DNA of 64,000 bases. Source: Pholiota molesta (taxonomy: Eukaryota > Basidiomycota > Agaricomycetes > Agaricales > Strophariaceae). The notes under the pieces are model-generated. The model did no database searches, was not told where the DNA came from, and worked only from the letters and a program-made list of their open reading frames with translations. Shown one piece after another: positions 36,420-46,952 of this stretch (positions within the stretch are counted from its first letter, which is position 1; each line of letters starts with the position of its first letter). A program made the translations under genes and the position numbers. The stretch covers positions 558,001 through 622,000 of the forward strand of contig JACGCK010000001.1 of assembly GCA_014925825.1 (NCBI GenBank), given 5' to 3'.

Positions 36420-37235
36420 TCTGTACTATTCTGATCCATTCTTTTGTTCCCGCTACCTTTAGGTAGTGGGTGTGGGGCTTCGTCCAAAATGAAAACTGGC
36501 GCGGATTTTGAAAGTTTTGCTGTGGCTGTCCGTATGAATTTCTTTCCATATTTGCATAGTCTATTTCGAACTCCGATGCTGTGGTCTGAAATTTTTTTCT
36601 CACACCTCTTGCGCCATTTAGATCTACATCTATCATCTTTCTCTGAGTGTGCGTTTTCTCATTACTATCATGTCTCTCTTCTCATTCCCAGTTTATGTCG
36701 ATGGAACTTTCGCGATTGCATTTTACAACCGGGACTCGGCTGTTTCTGAGATTTCTTCGGATTACAGCAGGCGGAACCGACTTCGTCTTCGAACTGAAAC
36801 CATTTCCACCACCGTCGCTGTCAATACATCTCTTGGACCTTTCCTTTGCCATATTGGCTTGTCTGTGAGAGAAGGTATGTCAACAGATATTTCCTTGGGT
36901 CGTGATTGGTTCGTCTATTGTTCACTGGCGCTTCCAACTGCGACCCTTTCACTGTCTGGTAACATGGTACTTGACTTCTCCTTGTCACCTGCTGTCGGAA
37001 TTCGAGAGTGCTTAAGTGAGTTCTCTTCTCCTTAGTTGGTTTACTTGTATCTGACATCTTTTTCTATCAATATTAAGTGTCCTCAATTGAAACGAACACA
37101 TGTTCACCGCATGACGACGCTGAAGTCGAAGGCAACGAAGCTATTACTATTCCATGCTCTTCAGATGACAATGCTGATGTTGTAGGCGCCGAAGCCAATT
37201 CAGACTCTATTCCCATCCAGGCATCATCTTCCTCT

Positions 37236-37547
37236 GCTCCTGTTGAAAACTCGAACTTGTCGGCATCTTTGCCTGATAATTATAGTAGTGTTTCAGAATT
37301 TCTGTCTTCATTGGAAACTCTACCAAAATCCTCTCTCATATCTCTTGCTAAGTCTCACAATATTGTGTTTTCTTCACCTATTACGTCTACAGTTCTTCGT
37401 GACCTTCTCTTTGACCACATCACTTCGGGTACTTGTTTGTCATCCTCTACGGCTTTCTGTATTAGTTTCAATTCCAAGGTATCTAATCCAGAAGGAAATG
37501 ATCAAGATATGAGGCTGATAGAAGCTGATTTCAAGATCGCTATTCTT
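37236..37547 (+). repeat. 312-bp tandem duplication, copy 1
   Basis: This is the first of two adjacent 312-bp units (104 codons, same frame), starting GCTCCTGTTGAAAACTCGAA and ending GCTATTCTT. By eye it matches copy 2 except for its last base (T here, C in copy 2). Confidence 0.92.
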
Positions 37548-37859
37548 GCTCCTGTTGAAAACTCGAACTTGTCGGCATCTTTGCCTGATAATTATAGTAG
37601 TGTTTCAGAATTTCTGTCTTCATTGGAAACTCTACCAAAATCCTCTCTCATATCTCTTGCTAAGTCTCACAATATTGTGTTTTCTTCACCTATTACGTCT
37701 ACAGTTCTTCGTGACCTTCTCTTTGACCACATCACTTCGGGTACTTGTTTGTCATCCTCTACGGCTTTCTGTATTAGTTTCAATTCCAAGGTATCTAATC
37801 CAGAAGGAAATGATCAAGATATGAGGCTGATAGAAGCTGATTTCAAGATCGCTATTCTC
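37548..37859 (+). repeat. 312-bp tandem duplication, copy 2
   Basis: This is the second unit of the in-frame tandem duplication, ending GCTATTCTC before ACTCAGATGGC. Near identity with copy 1 implies a very recent duplication, or an assembly collapse or expansion artefact. Confidence 0.92.
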
Positions 37860-39538
37860 ACTCAGATGGCACCCAAATTAAGTTTACGTGCTCTTCGGCG
37901 TATCCTTGCAATAAATTCAGTCCAGCATAATGTAGATGGCAACCGATCACAGCTTCGCCGAGAACTGAAAAAGTTCATTACTCGTTTGAAGCATGGAAAA
38001 CGTTCAGAAGAGAAACGAAATGAAGCGCTTGCTGCCCAAGAACGTTTTGTGCTCATCGTCAGGAGATCATTGATTCTTGGCCAAGACTTGTTGGCCAGGA
38101 CCTAAAGGACAAAATTATTAAGTTATTCCGTAAACAAACTTCAAAGGAGGCTCTGTCTACATTCACTTGTGCTTCCTGTGGTGAGGCCTCTCTCTGTACC
38201 TCTCGCAAAGAGCTTTCAGTATCAGAAATTGATTGCAATATACTGAAGCTCCCAAATTCTAATCACCAGTCAATCCCTTATCCTTATCACGATGGACCAT
38301 TAAAAGATGTTGTCGTTGAACCTGCTGGTGTTACAACAGATGAAAATGGCAACGAATCCTTATCTCTTTGTAAAGACTGTCACTCTGCATTGAAAAAAGG
38401 GAAAGTACCTGCATTATCAATGGCAAATTTAACCTATCTGGGGCCAGTACCTAAAGAATTGAGTGATTTAACTGTTGTGGAAGAGGCTATGATTGCTCGT
38501 TGCCGATCTAAATGTTGGGTTATTCAACTTAAGGAAGAGGATCCTAATAGTGAAAATACTGTCCTCCCCCCGATGTGCAACGTGGTGTCAAGGGACATAT
38601 CATTATATATCCTCAACGACCTTCTGAAATTGTTCGTTTGTTGCCTCCCAATATAAATGATGTTTTAACTCCTATTTGTGTGCTATTTATTGGATCGTCG
38701 CCCCCAAGCCATGAATGGTTAAAGAAAAAAGCAAAACCCCTCTGCGTACGCCGAGAAAAGCTTTGGGCAGCTCTTAATTGGTTAAAGAGAAATAATCCAC
38801 TCTATAATGACATTGAAATAAATCATGCCGTCCTTGACAGTCTAGAGGATGAGCAAATTTTACCATTCCATCTTGAGCATATACTCACAGATGACGCTTC
38901 AGAGACCTTGACATCCAGATATGATCAGCCATCCGGAAACAATGACTTAAGTTCCATTCCTACTAATCCTTCCATTACAGCTGATGATCCTTTCATCAGA
39001 ACCGGTGAAACTCGCAGTGGTGATTCTGAATTTGCAAGTGAAATAACAGATGTGCCATTCCAGAATGTGGTTATTACTGATGTGGATGGGAATGCTCCAG
39101 CAAATGAGCTCCGTGCTGCTGCTCTTCGGCATGTCAAAAGAGGTGGTGGCTATCTAAAAATCCCTCATGATCCAACACCTGTCAATGAATTTTTAACCCA
39201 AACTTATTTCCTCTAATTTACCCAACTCTTTTCCCATATGGTATTGGTGGATTTGAAAATAAACATCGTCCAACACCTCTATCAATGAAGCGACATGTCA
39301 AACACTTATGTAGTCTTGCAGATAGACGATTCCAAGAGCATTATTCATTTCTATTTACGGCTTTTAATATACTACAACGACGCACGGTTCTACTGCACAC
39401 AAGCTTAAAGACTCGGAAGGCTACTTTCCCAACTCTAGCAAATGATTTGCATCTGTTTCTGCGGAGACTATTCATACCATAACTGAACGCCTCTCTCGTG
39501 GTGAGCCAGTCAAAGCACGAAATGCAGAAGAAAGAAAG

Positions 39539-41716
39539 GTGCTTAATCTGATGAAGCAGATCACGACTGTTACCTCCAATGTTCCTGGCTCTTCCGCTTC
39601 ACGCGTGGCTATGCGTAATGAAATCCGTGCTTTAATAATTGAGAAAGGTCTACCAAGTTTCTTTATTACTATTAATCCTGCAGACATACATAATCCATTG
39701 GTCAAATTTCTTGGAGGTGCAGAAATTGATATCGATAATTTACTTCCAGAACAAGTACCAAAATATATGGAACAATCAATTCTCATTGCCAAGAATCCAT
39801 TTATTGCTGCTAAGTTCTTTAACATATATATGAAAGCATTTATTTCTGCTCTTCTGAAATATGACCCGAAGCAAAAAGACCTTGAAGGAGGAATCTTGGG
39901 TGTTGTAAAAGCTTACTACGGTTGTGTTGAAGCACAAGGAAGAGGTACTCTTCATTGTCACATGATGGTTTGGCTTGAAGGTGGTCTGAATCCAGATGAA
40001 ATCAAAGCAAAGATAATTGAACATGGCGATACAGAGTTCAAAGAACGTTTGATAGCTTTTCTGGATGACTCGATATCAAACGAAATCCCCGCAGACCCAG
40101 ACCCTAACTTTATTGTTCCTTCTTCAGAACACCACCCATGCACAGTACGAGGCATTCATACTTCTGTCACAGGGTCTGATAGAGAGAAAGCACGTCAAAA
40201 GGACATGCATCATCTAGTCAAACAGTGTCAGCTCCATAAACACACGAAAGCCTGTTACAAGTACTGGAAAGGACCTCAGGAACAACGAGAATGTCGTTTT
40301 GGTTTAGATGCATCAAATACAATTCCTGAAACTACAATTAATATGGAGACAGGTGAAATTTGCATGCGGTGTCTTGATGGCCTGGTAAATAATTTTAATG
40401 CAACTATTCTAGAAGCAATACGGTGTAATATGGATATCAAGTTTATTGGCTCTGGAGCTGCTGCAAAATCAATTACCTATTATATCACAAATTATATTAC
40501 CAAATCACAACTAAAAACCCATGTGGCATATGCAGCTCTTGAACTTTCTGTCAAGCGTTTAGGAGAATATAACCCTGAAGACGATGATCTAACAATACAT
40601 GCCAAGAAATTGCTGCAAAAATGCGCGTATGCCATGATTTCTCACCAAGAACTATCTGCTCAACAAGTGGCATCATATTTGATGGACTATGAAGATCACT
40701 TCACGAGTCATAAATATCGCAATTTATTTTGGACAAGTTTTGAATCTTTCATAAATAGAGAAATGCCTAGTCTGGAATGTTACGCCTGTACAACAGCAGA
40801 TCAAGGATCAGCGTCAGATAATATTCAATTAAGGGTATCTTCTGATGAGCACGGTGATCTGCTAGGAGAATATGGTGATATAATAATTGAGGACACTCAA
40901 GTAGAAGCAGATATATCTCAGGATAATGATGATGAGTCCGTTATTGGAAATGAGGAAATCAGTATTTCAATGCAAGCTTCTGGTAAGTTAATTGCTAAGG
41001 CTGATCAGGTTTCTGATTACCAGTTACGTGGTTCTGATCTTGAAGATTTGTCTGTATGGGATTTTGTTTCCCGTACACAGAAGATCACAAAACCTCGCAA
41101 ACTCCAACAACAAGCTCAGCTAGAAGATTTAGATGAGGACTATGTAGAAACTGAAGAGCATATAGAAAATGAACTTCACACAGATGATATTGAATATTCT
41201 AATACTACTAGCCCAAGATCAACACATACCCGAAATCATTACTCAAATTTCCAAGAAGGTCACATTGAAGCAAACACTCATTGTCTATGCATCAAACCAG
41301 ATGAGGATCAATTTATTCCTGTTCCAATTGGACCATCTATACCACGACGTGATAGACAAGAAGTTTATGCAAGGTATTGTCGCCTAATGTTAATATTTTT
41401 CAAGCCATGGAGACATGCATCAGATCTGCGTCTAGAAGGTCAAAGTTGGGAGGAAGCCTTTTCTCAATTTATAGAAACATCCTCATCTAAGGTCAAGAAA
41501 CTATTAGACAATATGCAAATTTTACATGAATGTCGAGATAGCAGCCAGGATCACTTTGATGCACGCCGAAAAGCTCGTAGAGAGCACATGACTCAATACA
41601 GACCACCTGACGTGGATGATGACTTTGGACCAGAAAATCCAGAAATCATCCTTGATCATTTGGAAGCAATCTCTAACTGCAATTCACAACGGATAGCACG
41701 GTCCCAGACTCAGTAA
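39539..41716 (+). pseudogene. Helitron Rep (HUH nuclease) domain
   Basis: An open segment of 725 codons encodes the rolling-circle replication initiator. Landmarks are RNEIRALIIEKGLPSFFITI, the HUH metal site in GTLHCHMMVWLEGGLNP (His-Cys-His), and the tyrosine-containing region ITYYITNYITKSQLKTHVAY. A Cys/His cluster (CQLHKHTKACYKYWKGPQE ... CRFG) lies between them, as in other Helitron Rep proteins. The tail is acidic. The frame ends at 41716 although the family continues into the helicase, so the break is a frameshift and not a true stop. HUH and Tyr residues look intact. Confidence 0.85.
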
Positions 41717-41803
41717 TGCATGTGTCCTAAGTGCAGAATTAAATGGAATGTTTGATGATGGCACTTTAAGTAATTCATCTACACTTATACTAATAGTTCA
41801 AAT

Positions 41804-43811
41804 TTGGATTCATATTCTATTGAAAAAGTTGGTTTATCTGACTTACATCTTGAAGAACAATGGAAACTTGAATATGAAACAAGACGTGAAAGTTGGAAGA
41901 AGCGTGCATCTACAAGTGATGAGACCAACAGAGCCATGAATTGCACTCTAGAAAGTACCACACTGATAGATGATGGTTCAGCGCTTAGAATGCTATTAAT
42001 AACTCTAATCAAACACCTTAAATCCTTGTGTTGCGCAAGATATACCTGCCACACTGATGATAACCAACATGTGGATATTAATGCAATGATTGAAGAGTTT
42101 ACTTTGAATATGGAACAAGCCCGAGCATTTCGAATTATATGTGAACATAGCTTAGGAAGAAATAACGAACCTCTTCGCTTGTACCTTGGAGGAGCTGGAG
42201 GAACAGGAAAATCACGAGTGATTCAAGCATTAAAAGAATTCTTTACTCGACGAGGTCAGAAACGGAGATTCAGGTTAGCATCTTACACAGGTGTTGCAGC
42301 TAGAAATATTTCTGGAATGACAGTCCATTCTGCTTTATGTCTCAATCAACGAAGCAAATCTGGTGCACAGTCAAAGACAAAACGAGACCTAGTAGCCATG
42401 TGGGAAGGTGTTGATTATTTTTTTATTGATGAAATTTCTATGATAGGATGCAGTATGCTTTATAAAATTAGCCAAGCACTAGTTGATGCCAAAGGAATTG
42501 ATTCACCATTTGCAAACATAATATTATAGGATCAGGAGACTTTTTACAGCTGCCCCAGTTGCGGAGGCTCGACTCTATGCCCGTATTGATACGACAAAAG
42601 CAAAGTCAGCTTCTACTCAAGGTCAAGAAAATGTGTTTGGAAAGCTTCTATGGCTGACATTCAAAACAGTGGTTATTTTAACAGAAAGTATGCGCCAAAG
42701 TGGACCTGAAAATGCTAGATTGGTTGAGCTACTTAGTCGACTACGAGAAGGGCGCTGTACAGATGATGATTATGAACTCTTGTCAACCCGTGTACTTGGA
42801 AACATTAATGTGGATTGGTCACAATGGTGGGATGCACCAGTTATTGTATCCGAAAATGCTCAAAAAGATGCTTTAAATGCTCGAGCAGTCGAAGCATTTG
42901 CTAGACGAACAAATCAAGAACTCCATTGGTACTATGCTGAAGATGTTCACCGAGGGAAGGTCATTACAGATCCAGAACTGAAAACACACCTTGAAAACCT
43001 GAATTCAGGCTTAACAAATCAACGCCTTGGAAAGATTCCCCTGGTTCTAGGAATGCCCGTCATGATAACACAGAATTATGATGTCGAGAATGGAATAGTT
43101 AATGGATGCACTGGAATTCTAAAGAAAATAAGGTACCGAGAAGATAACCAAGGAAATCGATATGCAACCTCCTGTGTTATCGAAAGCGAAACATTTACAG
43201 GAGAGCCATTAACAGGATTACACCCCAGACAAGCTGTCGTTCTGCAGGACACTACTGACATGACTTTCACACACCCACATTCATTGAAGCGTTGTAAAAT
43301 CAAACGCACACAACTTCCTATAATGCCTGGATTTGCAATGACAGCACACAAAGCACAGGGTCAAACGATGCACAAAGTAATTATTGATTTAGAAGGCACA
43401 AAGGGTACCGAATCACCATATGTCATGGTATCAAGAGTTACAAGTTTAGACGGGTTACTTATACTACGCAACTTCAGTGACAAAAAAATTAAGTGCCGCA
43501 TGTCTGAAGACCTTCGTATTGAATTACGGCGACTTGATGTCTTGCGTTTAGAAACACAATTCAAGTATGGTGCCAGTGCTTCATGCCAGATATCTGGAGT
43601 TACATCCAACTTGGATCGCAATGCTACATTCAGACTAAATTCTGACTCAGCAACTAGGACGCTTGCGCTGAATGACTCTGCAAGACAGACATGCACCTCA
43701 ATGACTACTTGCCATGCACCAAAACGTCCCCTTGCTTCAACTGCAATACATGACTCATATATTGAGCATGATGGTCCGACTCCACAACGCAAAAAGAAAC
43801 GATTAGTTTGA
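41804..43811 (+). pseudogene. Helitron PIF1-like helicase domain
   Basis: Superfamily 1 DNA helicase part of the Helitron transposase. Motif I is LGGAGGTGKSRVIQALKEFF (Walker A), motif Ia ASYTGVAARNISGMTVHSAL, and motif II FFIDEISMIGCSMLYKIS (Walker B DE). Later motifs are ILTESMRQSGPENARLVELL, VLGMPVMITQNYDVENGIVN and MTAHKAQGQTMHKVIIDLEG. The frame breaks twice close together, near 42527 (stop after FANIIL) and 42550 (a C4 run where five fit to give LQLPPVAEARLYARID). The C-terminus ends PQRKKKRLV at 43811. Apart from these breaks the helicase motifs are complete. Confidence 0.87.
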
Positions 43812-44123
43812 GAGACATTGTTTGGAATCTGGGTTGCAGTACGTCCATCACTCCTGTTGAACGTTCTTGGTTCCTGATACAATCCTGATACATCTTCCAT
43901 CTGTATTTTTTGCGATATGAGCTGGTTTTTTATTTCTGTCATTCTCTAATATCTTCCATTAAATTCTGCTCAAATATGTTCCTGCATGACTAGGAACTGC
44001 TCAAACATATCCCGTCGCCATATAAAAACCTGCAATCACTCAACCCCCCCACCATCTCTGTTAATCTACTTCTCCCAACATCTCGTTTTATCTGTCCTCA
44101 ATCTACAGCCACTTTACATTACA
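43812..44123. other. Spacer between the helicase and the following gene
   Basis: Short AT-rich region. It contains GTTCCT-N8-AGGAAC at about 43979-43998, a small inverted repeat that spans a CTAG. It could be a Helitron end or chance. A C-rich stretch (about 44041-44050) and a TATA-like ATATAAAA (about 44020) precede the next gene. Confidence 0.4.
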
Positions 44124-45501
44124 ATGGCCAACTGCTACTCCGAGCGTCAGAACAACGGCTTCTTTACTCTGCTAGAGAACCAGCTACTCAACCTCGAACC
44201 CACCTCCACCTTTGCCCTTGGTGCCATGACATATGGCACCGATTTCTGTTCAGTCTACTCTCCTCCCGAAAAGGAGAATGGATTTGGACGCACCCTCTTT
44301 CACTACCTGAACGACAATGGGGAAAAGGGTGATGAGGTGGGCTTGATTTTCTTTGGTGAGATGTGCCATTCCTCCCATGGGACGCAAATCTCAGCCAAAG
44401 GTAACCACTCCTTGGGGCGTAACCCAAAGGTAAGTCTATAGCCTCTACTACCATCTGGTTAACTACTAACTTGAATACTAAAATCTAGCCGATACTCGAT
44501 GACACTGTCGTGAAAGATGTTCTTGTTCTCCGACCTCTGACTGGGATCGATCCGGAGAACACCTTTCTTGAAGACGCTTTCTCAAATCAAGTATCAACTT
44601 TACAAGAGATCATGGTAGAAGCAGCAAAAATGGCTCCTAAGTCTGTACGTACTTATAATTCTCCTAAGCCATGATATTCTCTAATAGGCCTATCGTCCAG
44701 TCATTCGTAACATCATGGTTACTACCAACAGATCCACAATCACAGTCCAATGACAATGGACTCATCAAGATTACAATGCCCCCAAAATACAAGGTATGAG
44801 ACTACAGTTAATTTGAGCCATAAATTCCACATGCTAATTCGATTTTCTACTCAGGTATCTGGCACCAAAGGTGAAGCACGTAAAAAGAAAAATCTCCTTG
44901 TCCCGTCTGTCCCAAAACAGGAGATTTCAGACACGGAGTCGGTTTCAGAGGCAGGCTCCGATGGCACGGATGGTAAGACTTCATTTTATATCATGCTATC
45001 TTCAATACTGAACATGATCGTATAGGACCGTCATCTAGAGTTAAAGTGGGAGCACTTTATGACCCTAACTTACTTCCTGACCACCGTGGCAAATATTTCC
45101 AGCACCCAAATGCAAAACTGGTACAGCAAGATATGGTGGATGAGGAAGAAAACTTGATCGTGCCATGGGACATGCCTAAAAAGCTAAGAGAGGGAACAGT
45201 TGTTCTCGTAGAGGCCACCTTAGTCTGTTGGCATATCTCCGACAGAAAGGTACGTTTGTCAAGGTCATGCATCTTTGCTTCGAATACTCAATTGACTCAT
45301 AATATTCAGGTCTATCAAATCCAGGGGCATCGTTTACGAGTCCTCGCTGCATCGGATGAAGATATAGAAACCTTTGAAATCCCAAACTTTCCCAATTCGA
45401 ACATACCAACCGAGCAGACCCCCTCAAGCTCTCCTCGGAAGAAGGCCTCCTGTGCTTTCTCCTCTTTTGCTCCACCTACAAAGAAAGCTCGTTACGAATA
45501 A
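44124..45501 (+). CDS. Conserved hypothetical protein, possibly Helitron-associated
   Basis: I do not recognise a functional domain. The start is MANCYSERQNNGFFTLLENQ at 44124. The first exon holds FALGAMTYGTDFCSVYSPPE, TLFHYLNDNGEKGDEVGLIF and FGEMCHSSHGTQISAKGNHS. Later exons carry DDTVVKDVLVLRPLTGIDPE and the segment GALYDPNLLPDHRGKYFQHP. A C-terminal part reads VYQIQGHRLRVLAASDEDIE, ending in a Ser-rich, basic tail KKASCAFSSFAPPTKKARYE that may be a nuclear signal. Introns lie at about 44431-44488, 44646-44690, 44790-44855, 44972-45026 and 45250-45309. It follows the helicase by about 310 bp on the same strand, so it may travel with the element. That link is inference. Confidence 0.6.
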
Positions 45502-46151
45502 TTTTGAAAGTTTGATTTCATTTATATACTACTGCCAGCCTCAATGTCTTAATATATTATAGTACAATTTATTGAAAAAATTTAACATTATGAAAAAGCG
45601 CAAAAGCGCAGGCTGATTCGTCTTTTCCTGACCTAACTCAACACATCCTACTACATTAGTAACATAGGCAGCACGCTGAGCACAGTTCGCAAATGACAGA
45701 AACAGCCCTCGCATACAGATCTTGATGAGTCGCAGACGTCATGCTCATCGGCAACGCCTGGGCGCTTTCCGTCCCCTCCTGCTCCTCGCGCTCCTTCATC
45801 TTCCGTAGCACGAAGTCGTCTACTGTGGAACCTGTCCGACGTTTCGTCCACTTCCAGCCACTTCCGCGTCGATACCCACCCCCATATGCGTCTCTACGCC
45901 GCAGAGGCTGCAAATGTGCAACCTCCTTGTACGTATAGACGGTGGGGTATGGGTGCGCGAGTCTGTCCGCCGTGTTCGCGTTCGTAGCCGGCCATCGTGC
46001 TCCATAGTGATGCTCGCTGTAGCCTGTACAGCTGTGCTCGCCAGCCCACCCAGTGCCGTTCCTCGTGGAGATGGTTGCATGCCACTCTGGAGGCGCTGCT
46101 CGTACGTCAAGTACGACGCGGCAACGGCGGTCCGACGTTGGGCGTTGTCGT
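45502..46151. other. Unassigned GC-rich region
   Basis: The base composition changes sharply at about 45620, from AT-rich Helitron DNA to GC-rich sequence. Open frames cover much of 45650-46160 on both strands, but they conflict and show no family motifs. I treat this as unassigned, perhaps part of an older repeat that includes the 306-bp unit next to it. Confidence 0.4.
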
Positions 46152-46457
46152 CTTGATGCCAACTATGCTCTGCGGTACGAATATCGTGGCCGTGGCGGGC
46201 TCTGCAAATCGTGGGTGCCATTTGCTGTTGCAGCAGGTCGTTGCGCGGCGGCCTTGGTGCCTAGCTCATTGCTGTGAGCGCCATGCTGAGAGATGGGGTG
46301 AGATTTACATACCAGTGTGCCACGCGCCGTCCGCATGCGCCCGACCCGTCATTGCCCGCGCCCTCGTCACCGAAGCCATGCGCTATCGTCCTCAGGATCT
46401 ACATGCGGATGTTGAGCCGCTGCCCCTGCTGATTCCCAGTTTCTCTTGAGCAAAGCG
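46152..46457 (+). repeat. 306-bp direct repeat, copy 1
   Basis: This starts CTTGATGCCAACTATGCTCT and ends TTGAGCAAAGCG. It reappears at 52307-52612 with no difference that I can see, at a constant offset of 6155. It abuts an antisense 18S rDNA fragment. The sequence itself is not recognised. Confidence 0.92.
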
Positions 46458-46682
46458 GCCAGACAGTACACGCCGTTAAGCGGACCATCCGGCCAGGTCT
46501 GAAGTTCAACTACGAGCTTTTTAACTGCAACAACTTTAATATACGCTATTGGAGCTGGAATTACCGCGGCTGCTGGCACCAGACTTGCCCTCCAATTGTT
46601 CCTCGTTAAGGGATTTAAATTGTACTCATTCCAATTATAAGACCCGAAAGGGCCCTATATTGTTATTTATTGTCACTACCTC
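46457..46682 (-). rRNA. 18S rRNA gene fragment, antisense and truncated
   Basis: Read on the minus strand, this is the universally conserved middle of small-subunit rRNA. It begins GAGGTAGTGACAATAAATAA, passes GAATGAGTACAATTTAAATC, the 530-loop sequence GTGCCAGCAGCCGCGGTAAT and AAAGTTGTTGCAGTTAAAAA, and ends near GTACTGTCTGGCCG. Only about 226 nt of the roughly 1800-nt gene are present, and neither end is a natural 18S end. It is therefore a dispersed rDNA piece and not a working rRNA gene. It lies exactly between the 306-bp repeat and the left side of the Ngaro-like retrotransposon. Confidence 0.92.
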
Positions 46683-46844
46683 GTCGAAGCCGTGGACGAG
46701 AGTATTTATGAGGATGTGTGGTTCCTCTTAGCAGTATCGTTATGTTCTATACTCGTGATGTTCTCTGTATATATTTCAACTCGAATTGAAGTGACCAAGA
46801 AATGACAATAGCAGTTTGAATCCTATTCTTTACACTCAGATACA

Positions 46845-46911
46845 TTTGTCTTTCTCTTCCACCTTCCTCCACTCGCCTTTTGCAGAGGCTCGCTATCATA
46901 TTTTCAAAACA
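46845..46911 (+). repeat. Split direct repeat A1 of the retrotransposon
   Basis: 67 bp beginning TTTGTCTTTCTCTTCCACCT and ending TTTTCAAAACA, identical by eye to 51818-51884. It lies just upstream of the gag-like ORF. Confidence 0.9.
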
Positions 46912-46952
46912 ACTCAACTTCGTCATCGTTTCACTCAAATCTTATTTTACCA

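Larger units (their letters stand above)
36670..39482 (+). pseudogene. Helitron N-terminal coding region, frameshifted
   Basis: A first exon (MSLFSFPVYVDGTFAIAFYN) is joined by an intron at about 37016-37077 to a Ser-rich region that holds the 104-codon duplication. Family-typical segments follow: FTCASCGEASL with a CxxC pair, LCKDCHSALKKGKVPALSMA, YLGPVPKELSDLTVVEEAMI and GHIIIYPQRPSEIVRLLPP. The frame is lost near 38052 (T4 where T5 fits), 38570 (a C6 run where seven fit), 39195 (T5 where T6 fits) and about 39445. Each is consistent with one missing base. This part precedes the Helitron_like_N Rep domain in fungal elements. Its biochemical role is unclear. Confidence 0.75.
36420..45616 (+). 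mobile_element. Helitron rolling-circle transposon, frame-disrupted
   Basis: The Rep domain with an HUH motif and the fused PIF1-like helicase (coding region about 36670-43811) show this is a Helitron. The ends are tentative. The left end TCTGTACTATT at 36420 follows an A and resembles the TCTRTACTA start of many Helitrons. A possible right end is CTGA at 45613-45616 followed by T, just after a weak hairpin GCGC-AAAA-GCGC (45598-45609). Those ends would include the unrecognised gene at 44124-45501. The ORF is interrupted several times by single-base frame losses, so the copy is non-autonomous unless these are sequence errors. Confidence 0.75.

Noticed and set aside
37016..43811. Helitron frame changes as spliceosomal introns
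   Set aside because: Apart from the first junction near 37016-37077, the breaks have no room for introns and conserved motifs run through them with a one-base offset.
43979..43998. Inverted repeat GTTCCT-N8-AGGAAC spanning CTAG as the Helitron 3' end
   Set aside because: The CTAG lies inside and not just 3' of the hairpin, and it is followed by G and not T. Kept only as a weak alternative.
45656..46221. Long minus-strand open frames in the GC-rich region
   Set aside because: Two frames overlap with unrelated peptides, no motif is recognisable, and part lies inside the 306-bp repeat. Long frames are expected by chance in GC-rich DNA.
46457..46682. Functional 18S rRNA gene
   Set aside because: Only about 226 nt of 18S is present, both ends are internal, and flanks are not rDNA.
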